Counted from the first letter of the stretch, positions 52,759 to 62,211 are shown. The stretch is DNA of 64,000 nucleotides from CAJXMH01 sp964001305 (GCA_964001305.1 CAXFAI010000019.1:1-64000), one strand, 5' to 3'. Made by a program: numbers and translations. Notes: a model not told the origin generated them from the letters alone.

Positions 52759-54222
52759 CTATGATTGGTGGATTTCGTTTAAAGCATTGGTTAATTCTTC
52801 CCGATCATCAAAATGATTTCGCACTCTGTTTATTTCTTGGTAAGTCTCATGCCCCTTACCTGCAACTAGAATAATATCATTAGGACTGGCCAATGATGCA
52901 GCCGTTCTAATTGCCTCACCTCTTTGAGTGATAGCTAAAACTTTAGGTCGATCTGATACCTCAACACCCACTTTCATTTCATTTATAATCTCATCGGGGT
53001 TTTCAGTTCTTGGATTATCAGAAGTTAGAATTACTCGATTACTGAATTTGCAAGCAATTTGAGCCATAAGTGGTCTTTTTGCTCGATCTCGATCACCACC
53101 GCAACCCACAACCGTAATGACTTGCTCATTTCCGGTTCGGATATCTTTTATTGTCTTCAGTACATTTTCTAATGCATCAGGACTATGCGCGTAATCTACA
53201 ATACCTATGATTTGATTGACATTCAAGTACTGGAAACGCCCTGCAACAGCATTGAGAGAACTTAATACCGTCAGCACCTTCATTTTTTCTTCTCCCAACA
53301 GAACTGCTGTGGCATATACAACTGCAAGGTTGTATGCATTAAATTGTCCAATTAAGGGACTCCAAAACTCTTGACCATCCAGTTGCAATTGCAAGCCTGA
53401 AAAATTGCTTTCCAATAGCTTTACTTTGAAATCTGCTTGCGTTTTTAAGGCGTAATAATGTTTTTTAGCTATGGCATTCTGCAACATGACTTCACCATTC
53501 TTATCGTCTTTATTGGATAAGGCAAATGCCTCTTGAGGCAACATATCAAACAATTGCTGTTTTGCAGCTATGTATGATTTGAATGTTTTGTGAAAATCTA
53601 AATGCTCATGTGTTATATTAGTAAAAACTCCGCCACTAAAAGTTAAGCCGGTAACACGATGCTGCACCAAGCCATGAGAACTGACCTCCATGAATACATG
53701 CGTACAACCATTCGCTACCATTTTGGAGAGCAATTGATTTACAGAAATCACATCAGGGGTTGTATGTGTAGAAGCAATTTCTTCCTCCCCAATTTTATTA
53801 ACCACGGTAGAGATTAAGCCAGCTTTGTAACCCAATCTGCTAAATAACTTGTACAGCAGTGTAGCACAAGTTGTTTTTCCATTAGTTCCCGTAACACCCA
53901 CCAACTTTAATTGAGCAGATGGATATTCGTAAAAATTTGCCGCTGCGTGTGCTAAAGAAACCGAACTATCCTTTACTCGAACATAACAAACCCCATCAAC
54001 TAATTGACTTGGTAATTCTTCACAAACAACCGCTTTAACTCCCTTCGCAACAACTTGATCAATAAAAGCATGTCCGTCAAGCTGTGTACCTCTTTGTGCA
54101 AAAAAACAATCACCAGTAGTAGCTTTTCGAGAATCAAACACGATGTTGGTAATTTCAACATCCGTATTCCCAACTACTTCCAAAATGGAAGATCCAAACA
54201 ATATGTCTTTTAATACCTTCAT
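52759..54222 (-). CDS. murE: UDP-MurNAc-tripeptide synthetase (meso-diaminopimelate adding)
   Basis: MurE adds the third residue of the peptidoglycan stem. The 487-residue product has the ATP loop GVTGTNGKTTCATLLY, HTTPD, EVSSHGL and the C-terminal TSDNPRTENP. The DNPR motif marks enzymes that use meso-diaminopimelate rather than lysine. The stop of ftsI immediately precedes its ATG at 54222. murF is not in the cluster. Confidence 0.95.
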   Translation of the reverse strand: MKVLKDILFGSSILEVVGNTDVEITNIVFDSRKATTGDCFFAQRGTQLDGHAFIDQVVAKGVKAVVCEELPSQLVDGVCYVRVKDSSVSLAHAAANFYEYPSAQLKLVGVTGTNGKTTCATLLYKLFSRLGYKAGLISTVVNKIGEEEIASTHTTPDVISVNQLLSKMVANGCTHVFMEVSSHGLVQHRVTGLTFSGGVFTNITHEHLDFHKTFKSYIAAKQQLFDMLPQEAFALSNKDDKNGEVMLQNAIAKKHYYALKTQADFKVKLLESNFSGLQLQLDGQEFWSPLIGQFNAYNLAVVYATAVLLGEEKMKVLTVLSSLNAVAGRFQYLNVNQIIGIVDYAHSPDALENVLKTIKDIRTGNEQVITVVGCGGDRDRAKRPLMAQIACKFSNRVILTSDNPRTENPDEIINEMKVGVEVSDRPKVLAITQRGEAIRTAASLASPNDIILVAGKGHETYQEINRVRNHFDDREELTNALNEIHQS

Positions 54223-56346
54223 CTACGACAATTCAATTTCAATTTGCTGACCATCTACCACTCTAACCCCTGCTTGGACCGACTGGTATTTCACCATACC
54301 ACTACCTTTAACCTTCACTACAAGACCTTCATTTTCTAAAAGATAAATAGCATCCCTAAGCCCCATCCCAATCACATTCGGCACAAGGTTTTCTGTTATT
54401 TTTCTCGGCTGAAAAACCACTGATGTATCTTTCGTTCTTGTAATAATCCATTCAGAATCTTCTGCTTTTATTTGAGTTGGAATTCCTAATTTTTCAAACA
54501 CCTTAGCCGCATCATCTTTTGCACCGTGCTTAGAGTAAGGTACCCGAGAATATGCATATTGATGATTCTGCCATTCAAGCGCCTCATGCATATCCAAACT
54601 ATTTGCATACACCTTATCAGCCACTTCTTTAAAAATGGGCCCAGCAACCAAATTTCCATAGTAGACATTTCTACTAGGAGCATTTACCACTACAATACAT
54701 GAATACTCGGGATTATCCGCAGGGAAGTAACCTACAAAAGAGGCCTGGTGACTCACTTTTGATTGATAGCTGTAGCCGTAATTATTATTGGCAATCTGCG
54801 CAGTTCCAGTTTTACCAGCAATTTTATAATTCGCATTTTTTAAATTTGAAGCAGTCCCATTGCTCACTACTCCTTCTAAAGCCTTTTTTACTTTATTAAT
54901 TGTTTCAATTGAAGAAATTCGAGGATTAATCACTTCCGTTTCCACTTCTTCTACAACCTTTCTTCCTCTTGCAATTTTTTCAACAAATTTTGGCTTCACC
55001 ATCTTTCCATTATTGGCTACCGCATTGTAAAAAGTTAGAATTTGAAGTGGAGTTTGTTGCAATTCATAACCGTGTGCCATCCACGCCAATGATATTCCCG
55101 ACCAAGTTTCGTTATCTGGATTTTTAATAAATGGCTTACCCTCTCCGGCAATCTCTATTCCTAGTGGCTTTCTTAAGTTCATCTTTGCCAAACCATTGAT
55201 AAACTTTTGAGGATTCTCTGTATAATTCCTAGAAATTATTTCAGCCATTCCAATATTTGAAGAAACCTCTAAAACTCTTTGAACAGTAATTTTACCCCAG
55301 CCACCCTTATCATGATTAGAATCATACATGGTTCTATCGTAATACCTGCGAGAACCATCGCCACAGTCAATAATATCACCCATATCTACATACCCATCCT
55401 CTAAAGCAACCATTAAAGCAGGCAACTTGAATGTAGAACCAGGCTCCGTGCTCTCCCCAATGGCATAGTTATAACCCTCATAGTAAGCACCACTTTCGGT
55501 TCTTTTTAAATTTGCAATTGCCTTAATAGCTCCGGTTTTCACCTCCATTAGCACAACACAACCATGATCAGCACCATGCTTTTGCAATTGTTTCAACAAG
55601 GCACTTTCTGCAACATCTTGAAGATTCACATCTATAGTCGTATAGATATCTCTTCCATCTTCAGGCTCAATTTCATTCTCATCACCAACAGGCATCCATA
55701 CACCACCGGCAATTTTTTGCATTAAACGCTGACCATCAATTCCACTCAAAGCCTTACTGTAAGCACCTTCCAAACCAACAGGAGCAACACCCTCTCTCTC
55801 ATAACCAATGGTTCTTGCTGCTAATATTTTAAAAGGCCTTTCTCTTTTGTTTTTTTGATGCACAATCAAACCCCCTTTATACTTGCCTCGTTTAAAAATG
55901 GGAAACTCTTTCAAGCGCTTTAATTCTGTGAACTTTACATTTCGCTTTATCAAATGATATCTTGCTCCAGAACTTCGAGCTTCAATTAACTGCTTTCGAT
56001 AAGCAGCCATAGATTGATCTTGAAAAAGATTACTTAAAGCTAGAGCTAAAGAGTCCACCTTTTCATCAAACAACTCTTGAGTAATTGCATCAGCATTCGG
56101 ATCAAAACGCACTTCATAAATTGGAATTGAAGTAGCTAACAAGCTACCATCTGCCGCATAAATATTTCCACGCACAGCTTCAATTTCTTTATCTACACGA
56201 GTCAAGGTCTTCACCTTAGCCTTCAACCCTTCTCCCTCAACAATCTGAATAGCTAGCGCCTTGCCTATTATTACAAGACCAAACAAACAGACCACAGCAT
56301 AAACCAGGTAAATTCTCCACGATATGTCCTTCCGAATATCAGTCAT
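54223..56346 (-). CDS. ftsI: Septal penicillin-binding protein FtsI (PBP3) with PASTA domain
   Basis: FtsI is the transpeptidase that crosslinks septal peptidoglycan. The 707-residue product has an N-terminal membrane helix (about 10-30), a dimerisation domain, and the transpeptidase with STFK (EPGSTFKLPALM), SSN (EVSSNIGMAEI) and KTG (IAGKTGTAQI). A single C-terminal PASTA domain (about 640-707, VPNVIGMGLRDAIYLLENEGL) is typical of Bacteroidota and absent from Escherichia coli FtsI. It overlaps the FtsL-like gene by eight bases. Confidence 0.95.
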   Translation of the reverse strand: MTDIRKDISWRIYLVYAVVCLFGLVIIGKALAIQIVEGEGLKAKVKTLTRVDKEIEAVRGNIYAADGSLLATSIPIYEVRFDPNADAITQELFDEKVDSLALALSNLFQDQSMAAYRKQLIEARSSGARYHLIKRNVKFTELKRLKEFPIFKRGKYKGGLIVHQKNKRERPFKILAARTIGYEREGVAPVGLEGAYSKALSGIDGQRLMQKIAGGVWMPVGDENEIEPEDGRDIYTTIDVNLQDVAESALLKQLQKHGADHGCVVLMEVKTGAIKAIANLKRTESGAYYEGYNYAIGESTEPGSTFKLPALMVALEDGYVDMGDIIDCGDGSRRYYDRTMYDSNHDKGGWGKITVQRVLEVSSNIGMAEIISRNYTENPQKFINGLAKMNLRKPLGIEIAGEGKPFIKNPDNETWSGISLAWMAHGYELQQTPLQILTFYNAVANNGKMVKPKFVEKIARGRKVVEEVETEVINPRISSIETINKVKKALEGVVSNGTASNLKNANYKIAGKTGTAQIANNNYGYSYQSKVSHQASFVGYFPADNPEYSCIVVVNAPSRNVYYGNLVAGPIFKEVADKVYANSLDMHEALEWQNHQYAYSRVPYSKHGAKDDAAKVFEKLGIPTQIKAEDSEWIITRTKDTSVVFQPRKITENLVPNVIGMGLRDAIYLLENEGLVVKVKGSGMVKYQSVQAGVRVVDGQQIEIELS

Positions 56347-56734
56347 TGAGAAGCCTTTCTTTTTCCTCTTCCGTTAATACAATTTTCTTTGGTGGACTAG
56401 TAAGTTCTCGCAAACCAATTGACTCAGTTGCTTTAGCCACTTCAGACTGCTTACTCACATACATCAATTCAGACTTTGTTGTTATGTATTCAGACCTCAA
56501 TTCTTTCAACTCATTATTTGTCTTATACAATCCACGAATCAATCGTTCAGCCTGATACCCATTGGCGATGTAACAAATTCCTAAAAAGGTCAAGAAAAAC
56601 AGAAATGGCAATGAATTAACCACCTGATCTTTAGACAAAAAACTACCAGACAAAAGACTTTTAACCCCTCTAACCGAAGAATCTCCCTTAACAACTTCCT
56701 TCTCTTGATCCGTATGTTCTCTAAATTTATTCAT
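56339..56734 (-). CDS. ftsL: FtsL-like division protein
   Basis: The 131-residue product has a short acidic cytoplasmic N-terminus, one membrane helix (about 41-58, LPFLFFLTFLGICYIANG), and an extracytoplasmic heptad-like region (AERLIRGLYKTNNELKELRSEYITTKSELMYVSKQ). This is the layout of FtsL, which bridges FtsQ to FtsWI. Sequence similarity to classical FtsL is weak; the call rests on topology and on its place between rsmH and ftsI, overlapping each by a few bases. Confidence 0.82.
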   Translation of the reverse strand: MNKFREHTDQEKEVVKGDSSVRGVKSLLSGSFLSKDQVVNSLPFLFFLTFLGICYIANGYQAERLIRGLYKTNNELKELRSEYITTKSELMYVSKQSEVAKATESIGLRELTSPPKKIVLTEEEKERLLND

Positions 56735-57636
56735 GCTACCTTTTTAGCAATTCTCAATTTTGCACTTCTTGACCTATTGTTCAACTGAATTTCACTACTA
56801 GTCGGCACTATCGGCTTCCTATTAATCGCCACAAATGGACGAATCACATTTCCATAAAAATCCTTCTCTAACTCACCACGGAAGTTTCCAGATTTGAAAA
56901 AATTCTTCACCAATCTATCTTCCAATGAATGATAAGTTATCACCACCAATCGACCACCTTCCTTTAAAACTTCAAGCGATTGCTCTAGAAAAACTTCAAT
57001 TACCTTTAACTCTTCATTTACTTCAATTCTAAGCGCTTGAAAAACTTGAGCTAAGAATTTATGCTCTTGCTTCTCAGGAACCAATCGAGACAATGCCTTC
57101 TTAAACTGACCAATGGTTTTTAAATCCACTTGCGCTCGCTCTTGCTCAATCTTCCTTGCAACCCTTTTCGCATCCCGCAACTCGCCATAATTTTTCAACA
57201 CTCGCTCCAATTCCTCAACACTGTATTCATTAACCACCTTTGCAGCAGTCAACTCCCGCTTTTGATCCATCCGCATATCCAACGGGCCATCGAATCGAAA
57301 AGAAAAACCTCGATCCGCCTCATCAAATTGATGAAAAGAAACTCCAAAATCAGCTAGAATTCCATCAACTGGAATAGCTTGATTTATGCGAAGAAAATTT
57401 TTCAGATAAATAAAATTTTGAGGAATAAAAACCAATCGATCATCTTCCCACAAATTCCTTTTCGCGTCAGGATCTTGATCAAAAGCAAACAATTTCCCTT
57501 GAGCAGAAAGCTGCTCCATAATCGACCTTGAATGACCTCCTCCACCAAAAGTCACATCAACATAAACCCCATCCGACTTTACGTCAAGCCCCTGAATAGT
57601 TTCCTTCAACAAAGCAGGTTCGTGATATTTATTCAC
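56731..57636 (-). CDS. rsmH: 16S rRNA m4C1402 methyltransferase
   Basis: RsmH (MraW) methylates N4 of C1402 in 16S rRNA. The 301-residue product has YHEPALLKETIQGL, the SAM loop VDVTFGGGGHSRSIM, GILADFGVSFHQFD, RGFSFRFDGPLDMRMD and VITYHSLEDRLVK. I chose GTG at 57636, which gives the family start (M)NKYHEP and is preceded five bases upstream by GGAGG; an ATG seven codons earlier (57657) is the alternative. Either start overlaps the mraZ end. Confidence 0.93.
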   Translation of the reverse strand: MNKYHEPALLKETIQGLDVKSDGVYVDVTFGGGGHSRSIMEQLSAQGKLFAFDQDPDAKRNLWEDDRLVFIPQNFIYLKNFLRINQAIPVDGILADFGVSFHQFDEADRGFSFRFDGPLDMRMDQKRELTAAKVVNEYSVEELERVLKNYGELRDAKRVARKIEQERAQVDLKTIGQFKKALSRLVPEKQEHKFLAQVFQALRIEVNEELKVIEVFLEQSLEVLKEGGRLVVITYHSLEDRLVKNFFKSGNFRGELEKDFYGNVIRPFVAINRKPIVPTSSEIQLNNRSRSAKLRIAKKVA

Positions 57637-58102
57637 CCTCACCTCCTTTATCTGCATTCATTCCGCCCATTACCTCTTCTGCTAGGTTAGCAAAATCATC
57701 AGGCTCATCAGTCAATAAATTCTCATAGGTATCCTTATCCCAAATCTCAATTCTATCGGAATAAGCAAATAACACCACCTCTTTTCCAACTCCTCCGTAC
57801 TCTTGCAACCTTTTCGGCAATAGAATACGCCCATTTCCATCTAAACTCAACTCCGTTGCACCACGATAGAAATAACGAATAAACTCGCGATTCTTTTTCA
57901 CATATTGATTCAACTGATTTACCTCTGAGCTTATCCTTTCCCAATCATTCTTTGGATACAAAACCAAGCACTTTTCAAAACCACGATTTATAACAAAAGA
58001 TTCGTTTGCAGCCGGATCCAATTGCTTACGCAAGCCAGAAGGCACCATGAGGCGGCCTTTGGCATCCAATTTACAATCAAACTCACCTATAAAATTTGTC
58101 AT
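57629..58102 (-). CDS. mraZ: Transcriptional regulator MraZ
   Basis: MraZ is the ring-shaped, AbrB-like repressor of the dcw operon. The 157-residue product has both SpoVT/AbrB-like halves: FIGEFDCKLDAKGRLMVPSGLRKQL and ATELSLDGNGRILLPKRLQEYGGVGKEVVLF. It is first in the operon and overlaps rsmH. Three direct repeats matching an MraZ operator lie 55-80 bases upstream of its start, consistent with autoregulation. Confidence 0.95.
   Translation of the reverse strand: MTNFIGEFDCKLDAKGRLMVPSGLRKQLDPAANESFVINRGFEKCLVLYPKNDWERISSEVNQLNQYVKKNREFIRYFYRGATELSLDGNGRILLPKRLQEYGGVGKEVVLFAYSDRIEIWDKDTYENLLTDEPDDFANLAEEVMGGMNADKGGEGE
57639..57649 (-). promoter_or_regulatory. Shine-Dalgarno-like site before rsmH
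   Basis: On the minus strand this reads AAAGGAGGTGA, with GGAGG five bases before the GTG at 57636. It lies inside the last codons of mraZ (Lys-Gly-Gly-Glu), so part of the match may be coding constraint. Such strong sites are rare in Bacteroidota. Confidence 0.5.
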
Positions 58103-58156
58103 AACCCTTATACAGTATGGCTTTCAGGAATTTAACGGTAAAAGTAAAAAAATATT

Positions 58157-58182
58157 TACCACATTTTACCACTTTCTCCCAC
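58157..58182 (-). promoter_or_regulatory. MraZ operator: three GTGG(G/T)A direct repeats
   Basis: On the minus strand GTGGGA (58177-58182), GTGGTA (58167-58172) and GTGGTA (58157-58162) recur with a precise 10-base period, 55-80 bases upstream of mraZ. This is the spacing known for MraZ boxes. A -7-like TACTTTTA (58139-58146) lies just downstream, so the boxes would cover the -33 region. Confidence 0.75.
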
Positions 58183-58365
58183 ATTGTTAATAACTTACAT
58201 ACACACAAGCTATAGAGTTCTCCTATTTTATTGATTAAAAACTTCTTACAAGGTGGGAAGTCTATTCTAAACGAGTGTGACAGCTTTAATTCATGAGTTT
58301 AACTTTTCACTAGCGGATTGTTAATTCAAAAGCAATCAATAATGACATGGAGAATTGGAATTAGT

Positions 58366-58373
58366 TATTTTTG
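58366..58373 (+). promoter_or_regulatory. Possible -7 element for the alpha/beta hydrolase gene
   Basis: TATTTTTG matches TAnnTTTG and ends six bases before the ATG at 58380, implying an almost leaderless message. No clear -33 TTTG is visible. Confidence 0.3.
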
Positions 58374-58379
58374 ACCCTT

Positions 58380-59144
58380 ATGAGTCACGAATATGAAATA
58401 AAGAAAGAAGGGAAATTTGAATACCTTGAAAAGGGTGAAGGACACCCGATTGTTGTTCTGCATGGTCTTTTTGGAGCATTGAGCAACTTTTCAGATGTAA
58501 TTGATTTCTTTTCCAAACAATACAAAGTAATAGTGCCTTTGATGCCTCTTTACAGCCTACCTTTAATAAAGACTAGCGTTGGAAACATGGCGAAACACAT
58601 TAAAGAATTTATTGATTATAAAGAACTTAAAGAAGTTACTTTACTTGGCAATTCGCTAGGTGGCCATGTTGCACTAGTTTGCGCGCTTGAAATTCCAGAA
58701 AGAATACATTCTATGGTTTTGACAGGCAGTAGTGGTTTATACGAAAATGCCTTTGGAGGCTCTTACCCCCGAAAAGGCGACAAAGAATATCTTCGAAAAA
58801 AAATAGAGGTCACTTTTTATGACCCTAAAGTTGCTACTGACGAGCTTGTAGATGAAGTTCACAAAATCATAAACGATAGAAACAAGTTGATTCGAATATT
58901 GGCATTGGCTAAATCAGCAATTCGGCATAATATGGGGCAAGATTTGGAGAAGTTTAAGCTACCAGCTTGCTTAATTTGGGGAAAAAATGACAACATCACC
59001 CCGCCTGAGGTAGCTGAAGAATTTCATGAACATTTACCTGATTCTGAATTACATTGGATTGAGAAGTGTGGACATGCTGCTATGATGGAACACCCACAAG
59101 AATTTAATCAGATATTAAATGACTGGCTAAGTCGTAAATTGTAA
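58380..59144 (+). CDS. Alpha/beta hydrolase
   Basis: The 254-residue product has the classic alpha/beta hydrolase order: VVLHGLFGALSNF, the nucleophile Ser in LLGNSLGGHVAL, Asp in LIWGKNDNITPP and His in CGHAAMMEHP. It resembles lipolytic or MhpC-like members; the substrate is unknown. There is no signal peptide. The ATG at 58380 is preferred over an upstream TTG within the -7 element. It is followed after four bases by engB. Confidence 0.85.
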   Translation: MSHEYEIKKEGKFEYLEKGEGHPIVVLHGLFGALSNFSDVIDFFSKQYKVIVPLMPLYSLPLIKTSVGNMAKHIKEFIDYKELKEVTLLGNSLGGHVALVCALEIPERIHSMVLTGSSGLYENAFGGSYPRKGDKEYLRKKIEVTFYDPKVATDELVDEVHKIINDRNKLIRILALAKSAIRHNMGQDLEKFKLPACLIWGKNDNITPPEVAEEFHEHLPDSELHWIEKCGHAAMMEHPQEFNQILNDWLSRKL

Positions 59145-59148
59145 GATT

Positions 59149-59745
59149 ATGACGATTGATTCTGCTGAATTTGTCATCAGCAATACAGACTTATCAAAGT
59201 GCCCAGAACCCAACCTACCCGAATATGCTTTTATTGGAAGATCTAATGTAGGTAAGTCTTCACTAATCAATATGTTATGCCAACGAAAAAGCCTAGCAAA
59301 AACCTCATCCACACCCGGAAAAACACAATTAATTAATCACTTTTTAATTAATCAGAATTGGTACTTAGTTGACCTTCCAGGTTATGGGTATGCTAAAGTT
59401 TCAAAGCAAGCAAGAAACAAGTGGGACAAGTTTATCAAACAATACCTCTTTAATCGCACCAATTTACTTTACACTTTTGTGTTGGTTGACTCTAGGCATA
59501 AACCTCAAAAAGTAGACTTAGACTTTATGCAAATGCTTGGCATAAAGCGTGTGCCATTTATTATTGTATTTACAAAAATTGATAAGTTATCCAGCTCAGT
59601 GTGGAATAAAAATCTTACCGCTTACAAAAAAGAGCTCTTAAAAAGCTGGGAGGAGCTACCTCCTATGATTTCAACTTCTTCAGCGAATGGCTTTGGCAGG
59701 GATGAAATCTTACAAACGGTTGAAAAGACGAATGAGCTATTTTAG
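59149..59745 (+). CDS. engB: Ribosome biogenesis GTPase EngB (YihA/YsxC)
   Basis: EngB helps assemble the large ribosomal subunit. The 198-residue product has the G1 loop FIGRSNVGKSSLIN, G3 DLPGYGYAKVS, G4 TKIDK and a C-terminal SSANGFG (G5). Length is normal. It lies four bases after the hydrolase gene and overlaps the convergent response regulator gene by four bases. Confidence 0.95.
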   Translation: MTIDSAEFVISNTDLSKCPEPNLPEYAFIGRSNVGKSSLINMLCQRKSLAKTSSTPGKTQLINHFLINQNWYLVDLPGYGYAKVSKQARNKWDKFIKQYLFNRTNLLYTFVLVDSRHKPQKVDLDFMQMLGIKRVPFIIVFTKIDKLSSSVWNKNLTAYKKELLKSWEELPPMISTSSANGFGRDEILQTVEKTNELF

Positions 59746-60368
59746 ATAAGCTCATTTTCAATAGCATACTTAACCAAACCGACCGAGTTCTTACAATCAG
59801 TTTTATGCAATAAATTTCTACGATGGGTTTCTGCAGTATGAATTGAGATACTTAATTGCTTAGCAATTTCTTGTGAACTAAACTCTTGACAAACAAGGTT
59901 TAAAATTTCTTTTTCTCGCTTGGTAAGCTCAACATACCTCGGATCATCCTTTTGACGAAAGCTATTTATCAATTCAGAATGGGCTTCTTTTGAAAAGTAT
60001 TCTTTCCCATCCATAACATCATAAATAGCTTGAGCCACTTCATCATCATCTGATGTTTTAAGTAAATAACCATTAACCCCAGCTGCTACTGCTTCTTGAA
60101 TTTTCTTACTACTTAAATGCATAGATAATATGAGCACTTTAATGTCTGGCTTTTCTTCCAAAATTCTCGGCATCGCCGAAATTCCATCTAGCTCAGGCAT
60201 ATCAATATCTAGCAACAATATATCGACATCAACATGTTTCAAGTACTTTAACAAATGAACAGCCGACTCATATTTTTCAACTACTTCTATATCTTCTTTG
60301 GATGCGAGAATAACCCCCAAACCTTGGCGAAAAAGTTTGTGATCATCAACAATTGCTACCTTAATCAT
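59742..60368 (-). CDS. LuxR/NarL-type response regulator
   Basis: The 208-residue product has a receiver domain with acidic pocket Asp8/Asp9 (VAIVDDHKLF), phospho-acceptor Asp54 (LLLDIDMPELDG) and the switch lysine in YLLKTSDDD. A LuxR-type helix-turn-helix follows (LTKREKEILNLVCQEFSSQEIAKQLSISIHTAETHRRNLLHKT). It starts one base after the kinase gene ends, so the two form a cognate pair. Target genes cannot be read. Confidence 0.92.
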   Translation of the reverse strand: MIKVAIVDDHKLFRQGLGVILASKEDIEVVEKYESAVHLLKYLKHVDVDILLLDIDMPELDGISAMPRILEEKPDIKVLILSMHLSSKKIQEAVAAGVNGYLLKTSDDDEVAQAIYDVMDGKEYFSKEAHSELINSFRQKDDPRYVELTKREKEILNLVCQEFSSQEIAKQLSISIHTAETHRRNLLHKTDCKNSVGLVKYAIENELI

Positions 60369-60369
60369 G

Positions 60370-62211
60370 CTATAAATTTACCTCAATTATAACAATTGTT
60401 CCTCTACCTGGAGCAGAATCTATATTTAATTCTCCGTTTAACTTTTTCACTCGTTTTCTAATATTCTCCAAACCAATTCCTCCTTTTGGACTCATTGAAT
60501 CAAAACCAACCCCATTATCTTCATAGATAAGATTAAAGTTTTCTCCGATAATTGAAGTTTGAATAGAAACCTCAGTAGCCTCGGCATGCTTTAATGTATT
60601 ACTAACGAGCTCCTGTGTGATTCGATACAACTCTATACTCACATCTTGTTTCTGCTTTGTCAAATCAGCAAGCAGAGAAAGTTCAAAAGCAATTTCTTCA
60701 GACTCCTCTATCCTGCGTACTAACTGCTCAATGGCTTGATTGAACCCATATTTTTGAACCAATCCTGATGATAAATTATGAGAAATATTTCGAACTTCTT
60801 TAACTGCTAGGTTTACCAAATCCATATCATCATTGCTGATTTTATTTTCAGGTTTTCTCAACGACATTTTCAAGGTAGCTAAAGTCCCACCTAATCGATC
60901 ATGCAAATCTTGCGCAATTCTTTCTCGCTCTTCATTTTGACCTTTAAGCAATGAGGCAAAAACCTTGGTTTCTTGACTTGCAATCAACTCTTCTAGCTTA
61001 CTATCTTTTACCGATAATGCAAGTTCATTTATTTTACGCTTTTGTTTGTAGTTTCGGTAGGCAAAAACAAATACAAAAGAAACCACCAAAAGCACTAAAA
61101 ACGAGGCAATTAAGGCAACCCGCTGAGTCTCATTTTCTGCAGAAAGCCTTGCCTCATTCTCCTTACTCAGTTTCAACTTATTTCGGTTCTTATCCAATTC
61201 ATATTTAGCTTCAACCTCTTGGACATTTTGTTTTACCTTAGCTGATATAAGCTTATCTGTTAGCACATCATATTTATTCAAATAATGCATAACACTATCT
61301 GTTAGGTTAAATGTGGAAACGTAAAAGAGCCAATTGTAACCAATTTCCCAACCAATCTCTATAGAGTTAATCTGCTCATTATATGCTTCTGACTTTTTGA
61401 TATGATAAATCGCTTCACTTTTATTTTTTAAGCCAATGTGGCTTCTCGCTATATGATAGTGAGACCAAGCTAAATCATAAATATTATTTATCTGCTCATA
61501 ATACTTAATAGATTCTTTGTAAACTCCTATCGCTTTTTCCTTTTGATCATTTATTTCATAAAGCATGGCCAAATTATCATTACAAACAGCAATCATATGA
61601 TAGTCAACAGGATTGGCATTCTTTGCAAAACTTATGGCTTGGTTAAAATAATATTCAGCTGAATCTAAAATATCTAGATCATAATAAACCAATGCCAAAA
61701 CGTTATATAGTCTTGAAAAACCCATATGATGCAGCGAATCTACTTTTTCTAGTGCTTGAAAGCCCTGATTTACATACTGAATCGATTTCTCATGATTATT
61801 TTTGATGTATTTAAAAAACGCCAACTTAGCATAAACATGTGCCACTCCGCCGTAATCTTCTCTTGCTTCATGAATGCTTAAGGCATCTAAAACAATTGAA
61901 GTCGCTTTAGGATACTTATCATGTCTTGCGTAAGAATTACCAAGCTCAATTAAGTAATTGGCATACACAGGCGTTTCAAAAATTGTGCTAGAATCTATTG
62001 AAAGTTTGTAAAGCTCATCTTCCAAAGATTCATCCTTTCGAAACTCTTGAATTAAACTATCTGACTTGACTTTGAAGGCTAGCCAATCAAACTCAGTACT
62101 CGCATCAGAACTAAAACCTTGAAAGAATAGAATTAAAAATAGGAGGCTATGCCAAGGTATTCCTACCCTTAGACTTCTGACCAGCCTCAACAATATTATT
62201 GGCACTATCAT
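60370..62211 (-). CDS. TPR sensor histidine kinase (HisKA_3 type)
   Basis: The 613-residue product has a signal sequence (LLFLILFFQGFSSDAS), a periplasmic region of tetratricopeptide repeats (about 60-330; for example ASIVLDALSIHEAREDYGGVAHVYAKLAFF), a coiled coil, and one membrane helix (about 370-392, LIASFLVLLVVSFVFVFAY). HisKA_3 follows with the phospho-histidine His437 (RIAQDLHDRLGGTLATLK), then an HATPase domain (NTLKHAEATEV, DNGVGFD, GIGLENIRKRVKKLNG). The start is uncertain: ATG at 62211 overlaps the upstream small gene by 65 bases; an in-frame TTG at 62190 would also give a signal peptide. Confidence 0.88.
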   Translation of the reverse strand: MIVPIILLRLVRSLRVGIPWHSLLFLILFFQGFSSDASTEFDWLAFKVKSDSLIQEFRKDESLEDELYKLSIDSSTIFETPVYANYLIELGNSYARHDKYPKATSIVLDALSIHEAREDYGGVAHVYAKLAFFKYIKNNHEKSIQYVNQGFQALEKVDSLHHMGFSRLYNVLALVYYDLDILDSAEYYFNQAISFAKNANPVDYHMIAVCNDNLAMLYEINDQKEKAIGVYKESIKYYEQINNIYDLAWSHYHIARSHIGLKNKSEAIYHIKKSEAYNEQINSIEIGWEIGYNWLFYVSTFNLTDSVMHYLNKYDVLTDKLISAKVKQNVQEVEAKYELDKNRNKLKLSKENEARLSAENETQRVALIASFLVLLVVSFVFVFAYRNYKQKRKINELALSVKDSKLEELIASQETKVFASLLKGQNEERERIAQDLHDRLGGTLATLKMSLRKPENKISNDDMDLVNLAVKEVRNISHNLSSGLVQKYGFNQAIEQLVRRIEESEEIAFELSLLADLTKQKQDVSIELYRITQELVSNTLKHAEATEVSIQTSIIGENFNLIYEDNGVGFDSMSPKGGIGLENIRKRVKKLNGELNIDSAPGRGTIVIIEVNL

